From Mycteria americana (lineage: Eukaryota > Chordata > Aves > Ciconiiformes > Ciconiidae), in the NCBI RefSeq assembly GCF_035582795.1, contig NC_134370.1:53803501-53867500 (forward strand): DNA of 64,000 nt, given 5' to 3'. Positions 12,160 to 22,688 of the stretch are shown piece by piece. The notes under the pieces were generated by a model. The model was not told where the DNA came from. It saw nothing but the letters and a program-made list of their open reading frames with translations, and did no database searches. A program made the position numbers and the translations under genes. How positions within the stretch are numbered: the first letter of the stretch is position 1; each line of letters begins with the position of its first letter.

Positions 12160-13456
12160 CAACTTAGCAATTTTTTTGATTGATTCCTTTATATTCCCAT
12201 CAACATCTACTCATATTATATTTCAGTGTGGTCTGGCCAACAGTCTTGTTACAGAGACAAAAATCTTTAGTCTTGTTTAACCAAGCTAGTAGGAGATGTA
12301 CGTTTTAATCCTGAAGTGTGGGGTTGTCCTTGCAATTTGTTACAGGAGTTTTGTCTCAAGACTTCTGGAAGTTTCCAACACTAAATAAGTATTTAAATGC
12401 TACTTCATTGGCTTTGAGCTCTGTTAGCTCTTCTTTTCTGGAGCTGCAACTAAAATCAATGTCCAACACATAGCAACATTAATCCACATTCCTCTAATGT
12501 ACCTGCATGCAACAGGGAATGGGATTAGGATTACATGCAGTTACTTAAAGCATGTCGCAGCTGTCTTTGATTCTACAAAACTTTGCCCTTACAACTGTAC
12601 TGCTGGAGAATGCAGCTGGTTTTTGCATTGCTGAAATTTGGCTGACTTTGCAGCAACATCCAGGCCTTCTTGGACGCTTCATGATAAAAATACAACACTG
12701 CTAGTGCTCCTGCTTTTATTATTAGTGGAGGTGCAAGTACTAAAAATATTTCTTGCTTTCACAAGAATTTAAGCATAGACAATGCTGCAGAGAACTCCTT
12801 TCTGTCTGTGTCTCATTTGCTTGATCTATATCTGGACTTGAAAATGGCCAGGAGGTTCCCACATAAATAAATCTTTGAGACTTCCATGATGTTCCCCTCA
12901 GTCTCAGCTTTGATATTCTTTCTTTAAAGAAAGTTAGAGACCTTTGCTGTTTTAGTAGCAAAGAAAACCTCAAAAATGTGAAGTTGGATGTAGGTAGTGC
13001 AGACAGAAGTTTGCACAGAGCTTTTAACAAAAACAGTGGGAGGGTGTGAACTACTGCCTTTACCTCTATTGGGTGTTAGCTCAAATATTCAGCAGTGGTG
13101 TCTAATCATGTACATTAAGTATTTCATTCCTTAAGTTAGAAAAAAGACAAGAGGCCACAGAGCTGCATGCTATCTGGTGGGAGGCATCTCATTTTGATGG
13201 CTCAAGCTAATGGCATTTGGGAATTGCTTCTGGTTGTTGGAGTTAAAAAGAAGTCCAACATTAAGCTTTGGCAGGATGGGAACCAAGGAGCAGGGCTGAT
13301 AGATTTTTGGCAGCTCTGAGGTGTAGTTTATCCTGTAGGCAGAAATCCTGTCACCCTTCATCTACATTCCTACTCTCACTATCATTAAACAGGAAAGCAT
13401 TAAAACACTTCCAAGACTGAAATGAGACACTTCTTCGTGAAGTCCTGAATGCTTCC

Positions 13457-13472
13457 TGGTTGGTTGGTTGGT
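13457..13472. repeat. (TGGT)n microsatellite
   Basis: Four uninterrupted TGGT units followed by T-rich sequence. Short simple repeat. Confidence 0.85.
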
Positions 13473-13691
13473 TTTTATCTTTTTTTTACCCTGGTGCGTA
13501 TCACCTTCTTCATTCCTTTTTCTTTTAATAAACTCTGTTTTGAACCTGATCAAACAGGACTATACGTACCAATCTATGGATATGGGAGGTGAGGAAGGTG
13601 AAAACAAGCTTCTTTATGAAGGAAAAATTACATCCACATCACCTCGTTTGGGTCCAGTGCTACAGTTGATTCTTTAACTTCAGTGAGTTAA

Positions 13692-13710
13692 TGACTCACT
13701 GGATGACTCA
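13692..13710. promoter_or_regulatory. Tandem AP-1 (TRE) consensus pair
   Basis: Two exact TGACTCA heptamers at 13692-13698 and 13704-13710, inside a direct repeat of ATGACTCACTG. They lie 12 bases apart start to start, slightly more than one helical turn. A further GTGAGT just upstream makes a short inverted repeat with the first copy. TGACTCA is the established FOS/JUN consensus. Enhancer function is inference. Confidence 0.4.
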
Positions 13711-14931
13711 CTGCAATTGTTCAGTTTTTTGCAGTATGCATGTTAGGACCATATGACATTGTATGCACACATCAGGTACATGCTTTCTCCATAAAGCTGC
13801 TTACCCAAAGCAGAGCTTGAAGGTCAGCAAGAGGTTTTAACTGTAGAATGGGGGTTAGATACTTTCTTACAACTTGGCCAACACAATACAGAGTTAGTGT
13901 TTTATTACTAGGAGCACAAAAGTGTCATTCTGTTACAAGCATTAAAAAGCAAAACAAAATAATGTTTCTTTTAAGTCATCCGTAGTGTTTTGGATAATAG
14001 TATTTTGCTATGTTAGGAATCCTAACTGTTCTAAAGATGCTTACAAATTAAGCCCAGCAAGTGCTTAATTCCACATTTCCCTAAAATTGCTTGTTTTATA
14101 TTCTGCAGAATTACATGGAACTTTATATGATTGCTTAAAATATTATTTATTATTTTTAAGGTCTATACTGTAGACACTACTTAGCATGCTAAAGCTGTTC
14201 CTACCCATAGAATAGTCTATGGCTGATTTTCATAGCTGTGCAAACTACTTACCTCCTCATATTTGTGCGCTTTTTTTGTGTTTTATTTTTCTAGAAGCAA
14301 ATATGTTAAAGTGCATAAACCTACTTCCCCAAATCTCATTCTCTGTTTTATTAAGTGTTTCATTTTGTGCATATAGTTTTGCCCTGCTCCACCCACCTTT
14401 CTCAGTCTATAACATTTATCAGCAGCCTGGCAAGCTAAAAAATCTGAAAGACAGAGTTTAGCCTGTCTTATCTACTGCACCAACTGCTATGCTTCAATCA
14501 TGTAAGTAAAGAGGGGGCTACCTGCATGCTTGCAGTAGCGTTATGTATTTGATGAATGCAGTCAGTCTGAAGTCACCTTTGGATCAGTCTCACATTCAGA
14601 CTTGTCTTTGTAAGAATAAGAACTGCTCTGTTGTGAGAACCATAAAACAGTCCATATCCCCAAAATTTTTAAGTGAAAGATCGTATTTCACGATGGTAGA
14701 AATTTAGGCCAGGTATTTGAAACAAACAAAATGCAAATACAAACCCACTTTTAAAAGTTTTTTCTTCTTTGCCTATAAAGCTTCTACATTAAAAATAAAA
14801 GAGAAAAAGAAAATTTTTATCTAGAAAGAATGGACTTTAGCCTAGAAATTCACAAGGTGACTAAAAGCTTGTCTTTACGCTCCTTTCTGTCATCCTTTTT
14901 TCAGGAGCTGAGTTGATAGATTAATACTTAT

Positions 14932-14990
14932 GTTGTGTGTGTATGCACATGCATGTTTATGCATCTGTTTGCATGCATGCTTTTGTATAC
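14932..14990. repeat. Alternating TG/CA/ATGCAT-rich tract
   Basis: Dense alternation of purines and pyrimidines with several ATGCAT palindromes (GCATGCATGC at the right end). Such sequence can adopt Z-DNA and contains octamer/POU-like ATGCAT half sites. Only the composition is seen; function is inferred. Confidence 0.45.
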
Positions 14991-16429
14991 ACTGTATCTC
15001 AAATAATTTTATGAAGTAGTTACCAACAGGAAATGCAGTTGTGTGTTTCCCAGTGACATACATTCTAGAGCAACCTGAATCCATCTTATAAAGTAGTAGG
15101 TCATAGTACTGAACAATCTCATACCAAAGATCTTGATAGGACACTTAATGGTTCAGCAGACATCACCAACATTTTACTAGGTGGAAGCACTGGAACTTTA
15201 TCTTGTGATTTTTATGAATCAGCCAGAGCTGGTTGTGTCTGGAATTTTGTACAGATCTACTATAAGCATCCTAGTTTACTTTTTTCATTGATAAGTGGAA
15301 ATATAACCCACACAATTATCTTAATGCAGACCTGCAGGAGCTTAATTTTCTTCCATTGATTATTTACAGTTAAGAATAATAACCCTTCCACTGTTTCATT
15401 AAATGCTATTTTATATTTTTGTAAGGAGAAATCCAATTGATAGAACTATTCCTACTGCATTTAACCTCTGTAGCATAAATTGTTTTAAATAGATAAATCC
15501 TATTTCTTAGACAATACTTTACGCTAGATATTTTCCCTGTCCTTGACAGCTATAAGGATAGTGTGAAAGAGAGAGTTCTGATGGGAAATATACTCCATTA
15601 AGGATTTTATTCTTCAAATGTTAATACAATTGTTCTTGAATACATTTTTTAAATTACTGTAGAGTTCAATTTTAAATAATAAACCTTGCCCCATTTTTTG
15701 TTACTATTGTCTTAAACAAAAACATGTACTAAGTGTTGCCATAAATATTAACTTCATGCATCTGTCCATACTTGGGTCACATTTCGACAAAGGATTTATG
15801 TGAAAGTTTTTCAAGCGTGTACTTAAATATTGCAGTAAGTGGTTATAGCCGAGCCTGACTTGGTATGTGTTGTTGAGTTGGGACCCTGCTAGTGATAGTG
15901 GTAGCAATCTATCTCCCTCAGTGAGATTATGGTTGCATTCTCCACTCCTTCCAGGTGGAGGGGGTGATATAGATTTCTTCTACTCCTTTTCAAATTTGAA
16001 ACCATGAGACTGAGAACATTCTCTTCTTTGGTGGTGTTGGAGTGCAGTCCATTTCCTTAAATTTACTGACAGTGCTTGAGGAAAGATTTTTTGGTTTGTT
16101 TTGTTTAGATCCAGGGGCCAAGCAGTTGCAGAGTTTAATAACCCAAGACAGGGTTATTAAACAGACATATGAAAGGCCTTTTAGACACTGGAACAAACTC
16201 AGAAAACCAGAGCATCTGTTGAAAGAGGAAAACTAGTTTTGCCATGGGACATGAGACCACACAACAGGAGAATGACTGTAATATGCCACTTTGAAGCCAT
16301 TGCAATTTTCTTGCAGACAAATATGAGGACTTTAATGTGTAGACTTCCACCATTCTACAGTTCTTTCATAGGATTATAAATCCTTCTGTTTACCATCTCT
16401 TTTTACTTCAATGTGATTTGTCAATGTCT

Positions 16430-16451
16430 TTTTTTTTTTTTTTTTTTTTTA
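16430..16451. repeat. Poly-T tract
   Basis: About 22 consecutive T, then AAATAATCC. Possibly the tail of a minus-strand retroposon, but no body was recognised to its right. Confidence 0.85.
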
Positions 16452-17285
16452 AATAATCCATCACCAAATTTGAAGCAACATCTTCCATGAAACAACTAAT
16501 GAGGACAGGAACTTAGCAGACAAAAAACTTAAGTCTATACACCTAAACACTGTAGTTGTCAGTCAACAGTTGTTTGTTGACTAAGTGAAAAAGGCAGGAG
16601 CTTGCACCTTTTGTCTTGAGGATGATTTGCTTAGCAGGGTCTCCCTCAGTTTGCTGTTGATTTTCAGCTGTTTCCAAATTCTTCGTTCCAGACCTTCTAC
16701 CTGAAAAGTTCCAAGCAAAGTTTCAAGAGCTGTTAAATAAGTATATATAGTTTTCTAGGAGGCTTCAAAAAAAGAATGAGATGGATTTAGTGTCCATTTG
16801 GACAACTAGTAAATAAGTAATTTGTACCAGTTCCTGGAGATCAGGAAAAGGTAAAGTAGCAGCACAGTACTTTAAAACCTGTATCTACATGTGTACATGA
16901 GGACCTGTAATCTTCATAAGGGCCCTGTCCCAAAAGTAAAAGATTAAGTTTTATCTTTGCAAAGGCTGTAAGACTGGATATTGGAAGTGAGAAGAAAAAA
17001 GAAAAAAGAAAAAAAAAAAAAAGACAAAGGACAAAGCCAGTCCTGAAATTCTGAGGTCAGTTCCATAGATTTCAAAATAATTCATTTTTGTCTGCTGAGT
17101 TTTCTTCTTCTCTGCAATAGAAAGTTTCAGGTAAGCCCTGTTGCATTTCTCTCCCTTACAGGACATGAAATTCACTGTACTAGATAAATGTATTTATTCG
17201 ATTATTCCCTCCCCCCCTTCATAAATTACTCATCTGTTTGCTGTCAGTTACAAAGAACAAAGATTCACTTCCTCATCCAAATACC

Positions 17286-17433
17286 TAGAATCATGGAATC
17301 GTTTAGGTTGGAAAAGACCTTTAAGATCATCAAGTCCAACTGTTAACCTAGCACAGCCAAGGCCACCACTAAACTGTGTCCCTAAGCACCGCATCTACAT
17401 GTCTCTTAAATACCTCCAGGGATGGTGAGTCAA
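17286..17433 (-). repeat. CR1 3' UTR and octamer tail
   Basis: Matches the 3' end of copy A (4534-4617) almost base for base around 'GTTGGACTTGATGATCTTAA' and 'GGTCTTTTCCAACCTA'. It terminates in two CR1-type octamers. The conserved 3' end is the RT recognition region in CR1-type LINEs (family knowledge). Confidence 0.9.
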
Positions 17434-20034
17434 CTACTTTCCTGGGCAGCTTGTTGTAGTGACACCCACCTCACTACAACATCCTTTCAGGTAGTTGTAG
17501 AGAGCGATAAGGTCTCCCCTCAGCCTCCTTTTCTCCAGGCTAAGCAACCCCAGTTCCCTCAGCCGCTCCTCATCAGACTTGTGCTCTAGACCCTTCACCA
17601 GCTTCGTTGCCCTTCTCTGCACACACTCCAGCACCTCAATGTCTCTCTTGTAGTGAGGGGCCCAAAACTGAACACAGTATTCGAGGTGCGGCCTCACCAG
17701 TGCCGAGTACAGGGGCACGATCACTTCCCTAGTCCTGCTGGCCACACTATTTTTGATACAAGCCAGGATGCCATTGGCTTTCTTGGCCACCTGGGCACAC
17801 TGCTGGCTCACAGTCAGCTGGCTGTCAACCAACACTCCCAGGTCCTTCTCTGCCGGGCAGCTTTCCAGCCACTCTTCCCCAAGCCTGTAGTGTTGCATGA
17901 GGTTGTTGTGACCCAAGTGCAGGACCTGGCACTTAGCCTTGTTGAACCTCATACAATTGACCTCGGCCCATCGATCCAGCCTGTCCAGGTCCCTCTGTAG
18001 GGCCTTCCTCCCCTCAAGCAGGTCAACGCTCCCACCCAACTTGGTGTCGTCTGCAAACTTACTGAGGGTGCACTCAATCCCTTTGTCCACATCATTGATA
18101 AAGATATTAAACAGAACTGGCCCCAGTAGTGAGCCCTGGGGCACGCCACTTGTGACCAAATGCCAACTGGATTCACCACCACTCTTCAGGCCTGGTCATC
18201 CAGCCAGTGTTTTACCCAGTGAAGAGTACACCCATCCAAGCCACGAGCAGCCAGCTTCTCCAGGAGAATGCTGTGGGAAACGGTGTCAAAGGCTTTACTG
18301 AAGTCTAGGTAGACAACATCCACAGCTTTCCCCTCATCCACTGAGCAGGTCACCTTGACATAGAAGGAGATCAGGCTGGTCAGGCAGGACCTGCCTTTCA
18401 TAAACCCGTGCTGACTGGGCCTGATCACCTGGTTGTCCTGTACATGCCACATGATAGCACTCAGCATGATCTGCTCCATAACCTTCCTCGGCACCAAGGT
18501 CAGGCTGGCAGGCCTGTAGTTCCCTGGATCCTCCTTCTGGCCCTTCTTGTAGATGGGCATCACATTTTCTAATCTCCAGTCAACTGGGACCCTCCCCAGT
18601 TAGCCAGGACTGCTGGTAAAGGATTGAAAGCGGCTTGGTGAGCACTTCTACCAGCTCCCTCTGTACCCTTGGGTGGATCCCATCCAGCCCCATAGACTTG
18701 TGTGTGTCTAAGTGGTGTAGCAGGTCTCTAACCGTTTCCTCTGGGATTATGGGGGCTTCATTCTGCTCCCCGTCCCTGTCTTCCAGCTCAGGGGGCTGGG
18801 TACCCAGAGAACAACTGGTCTTACTATTAAAGACTGCGGCAAAGAAGGCATTAAGTCCGTCAGCCTTTTCCTCATCCTTTGTCACTATGTTTCCCCCTGC
18901 ATCCAGTAAAGGCTGGAGATTCTCCTTAGCTCTCCTTTTGTTGCTAATGTATTTAGAGAAACATTTTTAATTGTCTTTTATGACAGTAGCCAGATTAAGT
19001 TCTAGTTGGGCTTTGGCCCTTCTAATTTTCTCCCTGCATAACCTCACAACATCTTTGTAGTCCTCCTGAGTTGCCTGCCCCTTCTTCCAAAGGTCATAAA
19101 CTCTCCTTTTTTTCCTGAGTTCCAGCCAAAGCTCTCTGTTCAGCCAGGCCGGTGGTCTTCCCCACCGGGTCATCTTTCGGCACATGGGGATGGCCTGCTC
19201 CTGTGCCTGTAAGATTTCCTTCTTGAAGAATGTCCAGCCTTCCTGGACTCCTTTGCCCTTCAGGACTGCTTCCCAAGGGCCTCTGTCAGCCAGTTTCCTA
19301 AACAGGCCAAAGTCTGCCCTCCGGAAGTCTAAGGTGGCAGTTCTGCTGACCCCCCTCCTTACTTTTCCAAGAATCAAAACCACTATCATTTTGTGATCAC
19401 TCTGCCCAAGACGGCCTCCAACCATCACATGGCTCACAAGTCCTTCTCTGTTCATGAACAAGAGGTCCAGCGAGGCACCTTCCCTAGTTGGCTCACTTAC
19501 CAGCTGTGTCAGGAAGTTATCTGCCACACACTCCAGGAACCTCCTAGACTGTTTCCTCTCTGCTGTATTGTATTTCCAGCAGACATCCGGTAGGTTGAAG
19601 TCCCCCAGAAGAACAAGGGCTAGCAGTCGTGAGGCTTCTCCCAGCTGCTTATAGATTATTTCATCTGCCTCTTCATCTTGGTTGGGTGGTCTATAAGAGA
19701 CTCCCACCATGATATCTGCCTTGTTGGCCTTCCCCCTGATTTTTACCCATAAACACTAAATCCTGTCATCACCATCCTTAAGCTCTAAACAATCAAAACA
19801 CTCCCTAACATACAGGGCTACCCCACTGCCTCTCCTGCCTTGCCTATCCCTTCTGAAGAGTTTATAGCTGTCCATTGCAACACTCCAGTTGTGTGAGTCA
19901 TCCCACCATGTTTCCATGATGGCAACTATATCATAGTTTCCCTGCTGCACAATGGCTTCCAGCTTCTTCTCTTTGTTGCCCATGCTGCGTGCGTTGGTGT
20001 AGATGCACTTCAGTTGGGCTATTGATCCTGCCAC
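17434..20034 (-). pseudogene. CR1 ORF2 remnant (AP endonuclease + reverse transcriptase)
   Basis: ORF2 nicks the target and copies the element RNA into it. Endonuclease motifs in order: 'YTNARSMGNK' (Asn), 'METWWDD' (Glu), 'GDFNLPDVCW', and 'GQSDHKMI' (Ser-Asp-His). RT motifs: 'GNYRPASLT', 'HGFMKGRSCLTSL', 'VYLDFSKAFDTV' (first catalytic Asp), '[15 protein letters not shown]', and '[10 protein letters not shown]' (FADD catalytic pair). The catalytic residues survive but the frame is broken. There are in-frame stops at 19756-19758 (TAG) and 18967-18969 (TAA), a one-base insertion in a G-run near 18590, and a TGA near 18186. A ~10-base deletion near 18170 shifts frame, and a ~120-base deletion near 17460 removes the C-terminal segment kept in copy A. 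Lesions are judged against the family and copy A. Confidence 0.92.
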
Positions 20035-20246
20035 CTTTTGGGGGGAAGAATCCCTAATTCCTACGTGACTATTGTCAGGCGCTTACGTGGTTTCTAACAC
20101 ATTATAACCCTTGTGTCTTTGTTGCCACGTGGATCTCCATCCCCTACCTCTGCTGAGACAGCAGACCGAAGGACCTTGCTAGCACACCGTCCCTCAATGG
20201 TGTGCTGCCCTCAGGCTTTGGTTTTATCCCTTTCCCCCCTTCAAGT
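20035..20246 (-). other. CR1 inter-ORF region
   Basis: About 210 bases between the ORF1 stop and the first methionine of ORF2 ('MAGSIAQLKCIYTNARS'). No open frame was recognised. In LINEs of this layout ORF2 is thought to be translated by reinitiation or a related mechanism; nothing here shows how. Confidence 0.6.
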
Positions 20247-21175
20247 CTAGTTTAAAGCTCTTTCAATGAGCCCTGCTAACTCCTGTGCAAAGATCCTTTT
20301 CCCCCTTTGAGACAGGTGTATCCTGTCTGTCACCAGCAGGCCTGGTGTCACATAGACCAACGCACAGCCAAAACACCCAAAATTCTGCCAGTGATACCAG
20401 GTTCAGAGCCAGGTATTGATCTGCTGTGTCCTCCTATTTCTTCCCTCATCGTTCCCTGCAACTGGAAGGATAGAGGAGAACACTACTTGTGCTCCTGATC
20501 CCTTGACTAGTTGTCCCAAGGCCCTAAAGTCTCTCTTGATAGCCCTCGGACCTCTAGTTGCAACTTCATTGCTGCCTACCTGAAAAATGAATAATGGATA
20601 ATAATCTGAAGGCCATACCAGGGTAGGAAGCTTTCTCTTCACACCTTTTATGCAGGCCCCAAGGAGGCAGCAGACTTCCCTAAGAAGTGGGTCTGGTCTG
20701 CATATTGGGCCTTCTGTTCCCTTCAGAAGGGTGTCTCCTGTGACAATAACCCGTCTTTTTTTCTTTACGGAAGCAGTTTTGACACAGGGTGTAGGCTGAC
20801 TTAACCTCGGCAACACCTCCAAGCTAGATGAACCATCATCCTCGTCATTGTTCAGTTCCACTTGCAGAGCCTCATACCTATTATGCGAGGGCACCTGGGA
20901 AGATGGGGTAGTCACAGGGAGATGCGCGTGCTGCGCTGGGCAGGCACTTGTCACCATTGCCCGCTATCCCTTAAGTCACTGTGTTCAGCCAGGCAGAGAA
21001 TGGATAGGGAATCCTCTGTATCGTGCATCCCGTCTGCCTGTTGGACCTGTCTCAGGGAAGGTAGGGTGCGATTCCAGTAGTCTGTCTCTCTCTTGCACTC
21101 CCTGATACTCCTCAGCCTACTCACCTCCTCCCAGAGCTCTGTCACTAAGCAGAGGAGTTCCTCTACTGTGCAGGG
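20247..21175 (-). pseudogene. CR1 ORF1 remnant (coiled coil plus SGNH/esterase-like domain)
   Basis: ORF1 of CR1-type LINEs encodes an RNA-binding/esterase-like protein. The first part (21175 to ~20951) reads 'TELWEEVSRLRSIRECKRE', a heptad-rich coiled-coil segment, and ends at a frameshift near 20955. The frame is then open from 20957 to 20403, stops once at TGA (20400-20402, plausibly CGA to TGA CpG decay), and continues in the same frame to the natural TAG at 20247-20249. SGNH hydrolase-like blocks are visible. Block I reads 'VTGDTLLKG', where the usual GDS serine is Thr (codon 20730-20732). A 'VGSNEVA' block follows, and a C-terminal D-x-x-H ('TDRIHLSQ') matches the Asp-His end of the family. 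The start of ORF1 is lost to truncation. Confidence 0.88.
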
Positions 21176-21180
21176 TTTGG

Positions 21181-22589
21181 AGAAAAAGTATGTTCTATTT
21201 GCTTACTTTGTGCCTCAGGGAACCTTCAGAAGGTTCTTTGGGTTTTTGTCTTTGTGTTTTGTTTTGCTCTAATGAAGTGAAAAAGGAAGAAAAGAATGGG
21301 TGAAAGAAGAAAAGTGCACTGTAGAGGAATCTTGTAAGAAACGGAATTTGTTTAATTCTAAAAAGTTAGAAATGTTTTCCCCTTAACTCTTAAAATATTC
21401 TGTTAGCTTTTCTCTTTAAAAGCATGAATATATGTGCACAGACACTGTGGTATGTTTAATACTGTAATAGTAATGTCTTTTCCAAGTCTTTCCATAAGTT
21501 CTGATATCTTATAAAACTTGAGATTTTTGTACAGAGTGGGGGGGAGTAAGAAACTGAGTAAAAAGCATGCTAGATGCTAGCTTTTTTTTTTTTTTTTAGT
21601 ATGCTTGGAACGTTTTGTTCAACAGCATGCACGTCTGTGTGATTTCACTGACTGCTGCCTAGGCAATGGCAGGTTCTCCAAAAATCTTGATTCTGTTCAG
21701 GGGGAAGCTGTCCAAGAAGCACTGGGAGCAAGGCTAAAGGCAGCCTACGAGCACGTAGGACCAAAACATCAGAAAGCTTTTGGAACGCTTCCTTGGAAGG
21801 GTTTACATGCTCCAAATGCTAGACTTGGGGATGAAATATGACTCAGAGCACTGATCTCAGTAAGAACCAAGGAAATGGAAAATAAATTATGTGGGAGACT
21901 AATGTGTAATTAAAAATTTAGTGGTAACTTTTATTTTTTCAACAAAACATTGTTCTGCTCAGAGCCAAGCAATAGTTCAGGTAACTGCTAAAGATTTACA
22001 GAGCATTTTACTTGGCACTGGGTAGTAGATTATTATTGTTATTCTCAAGTATAGTGACATTGTTCATAACACCAAGAGTCCTTTTGCAACTACTACTCTT
22101 GTTGCTTAAGGCAGGACAAAGATTGGATGAGCATTAGAGAAGAAATGGAGAGAGACAAAAAGAATTGTTTACCTCTGGCATTCCCCTGAAAGAGATACAC
22201 AAGAAGGTAAAGAATTATTTTCTTTTATTTCTAGTATCTTAGACATTAAGAGCTGAATCTAGACATGCACAATGGTGGAATTTGTACTTTAAATATCTGT
22301 AATACTCTTGATAGTCTCCTAGTAGTTTTAAAGGAATAACTGTGAAGTGAACATGTGGAGACTGTAAGTCAAGAGTAAACTGCTATGAACATACCAATGT
22401 TCTTGAATGTTGCAGGTATTAGTATGAGGCATTCCAGAAGCTATATTCATGAAGTATTTCTGGCTTGACTGCGAGACAACATCAGCTGTCCCTTCTTCTC
22501 CTACAGTGCCAGTTGTCCCACACCTGAAGTTTCACAGTATTTAGACTTTCAATTGCAATATCAGTGAATTACTCTTAAATACTTGAATA
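21181..22589. other. Unique DNA beside the CR1 5' end
   Basis: No recognised gene. It contains a T16 tract (21582-21597) ending in TAG, followed by an open, relatively GC-balanced frame (21605-21841, +) described in the findings. Confidence 0.5.
21605..21841 (+). other. Open frame with coding-like composition (speculative)
   Basis: About 78 codons after a T16-AG acceptor-like signal. The encoded peptide includes a helical, charged segment (EAVQEALGARLKAAYEHV) and no low-complexity run. It has no good ATG start and no recognised family. It could be a terminal exon, a processed pseudogene fragment or chance. Confidence 0.15.
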
Positions 22590-22688
22590 TCTTGAACAAG
22601 ATCACACACTAATTACATGGTCAAGATGGGAGGAGAGCCAAGTATTTTGGCTTATTATCTCACACTCTAACCTTTACACTGCACTTGC
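22590..22688 (+). repeat. MIR-like SINE relic (tentative)
   Basis: The segment has the order of features typical of a MIR/CORE-SINE 3' half: 'cttgaacaagatcacacact', then a GGGAGGAGAGCCAAG-like block, then 'ctctaacctttacactgcact'. Matches are spread out and interrupted, as expected for a very old copy. Assigned from memory of the MIR consensus. Confidence 0.4.

Larger units (their letters stand above)
4618..13680. other. Unique non-coding DNA with scattered exon-like patches
   Basis: No recognised gene. The stretch holds an 18-base tandem duplication (5164-5199), an ancient amniote repeat relic (5933-5961), poly-T/poly-A tracts (7155-7178, 12048-12062, 12127-12159), a (TGGT)n run (13457-13472), and three patches flanked by good splice-site consensus (6001-6066, 7192-7382, 9903-9935) listed separately. 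Frames at 8746-9307 and 11728-12091 are open but have no recognisable domain. Confidence 0.5.
13711..17285. other. Unique AT-rich non-coding DNA
   Basis: No gene recognised. It holds an alternating purine-pyrimidine stretch at 14932-14990, a poly-T run at 16430-16451, an A-rich run at 16993-17023, and at 17101-17136 a tight acceptor-like/donor-like pair only 10 bases apart. Open frames on either strand lack recognisable motifs. Confidence 0.5.
17286..21180 (-). mobile_element. CR1 LINE, ~3.9 kb, 5'-truncated (copy B)
   Basis: A long CR1 non-LTR retrotransposon on the minus strand. Read 5' to 3' (21180 down to 17286) it contains a truncated ORF1, a ~210-base inter-ORF region, ORF2 with endonuclease and reverse transcriptase, a short 3' UTR, and a tail of CR1 octamers (ATTCCATGATTCTA on the minus strand). 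Full CR1 elements are about 4.5 kb, so the missing part is the 5' UTR and the start of ORF1, typical of truncated target-primed reverse transcription. No clear target-site duplication is visible, as is usual for CR1. Both ORFs are broken, so the copy is dead, but its length is unusual because most genomic CR1 copies are only a few hundred bases. Confidence 0.97.

Noticed and set aside
17653..19654. Open frames on the + strand within 17653-21105
   Set aside because: They are antisense shadows of CR1 ORF2 and ORF1 on the minus strand.
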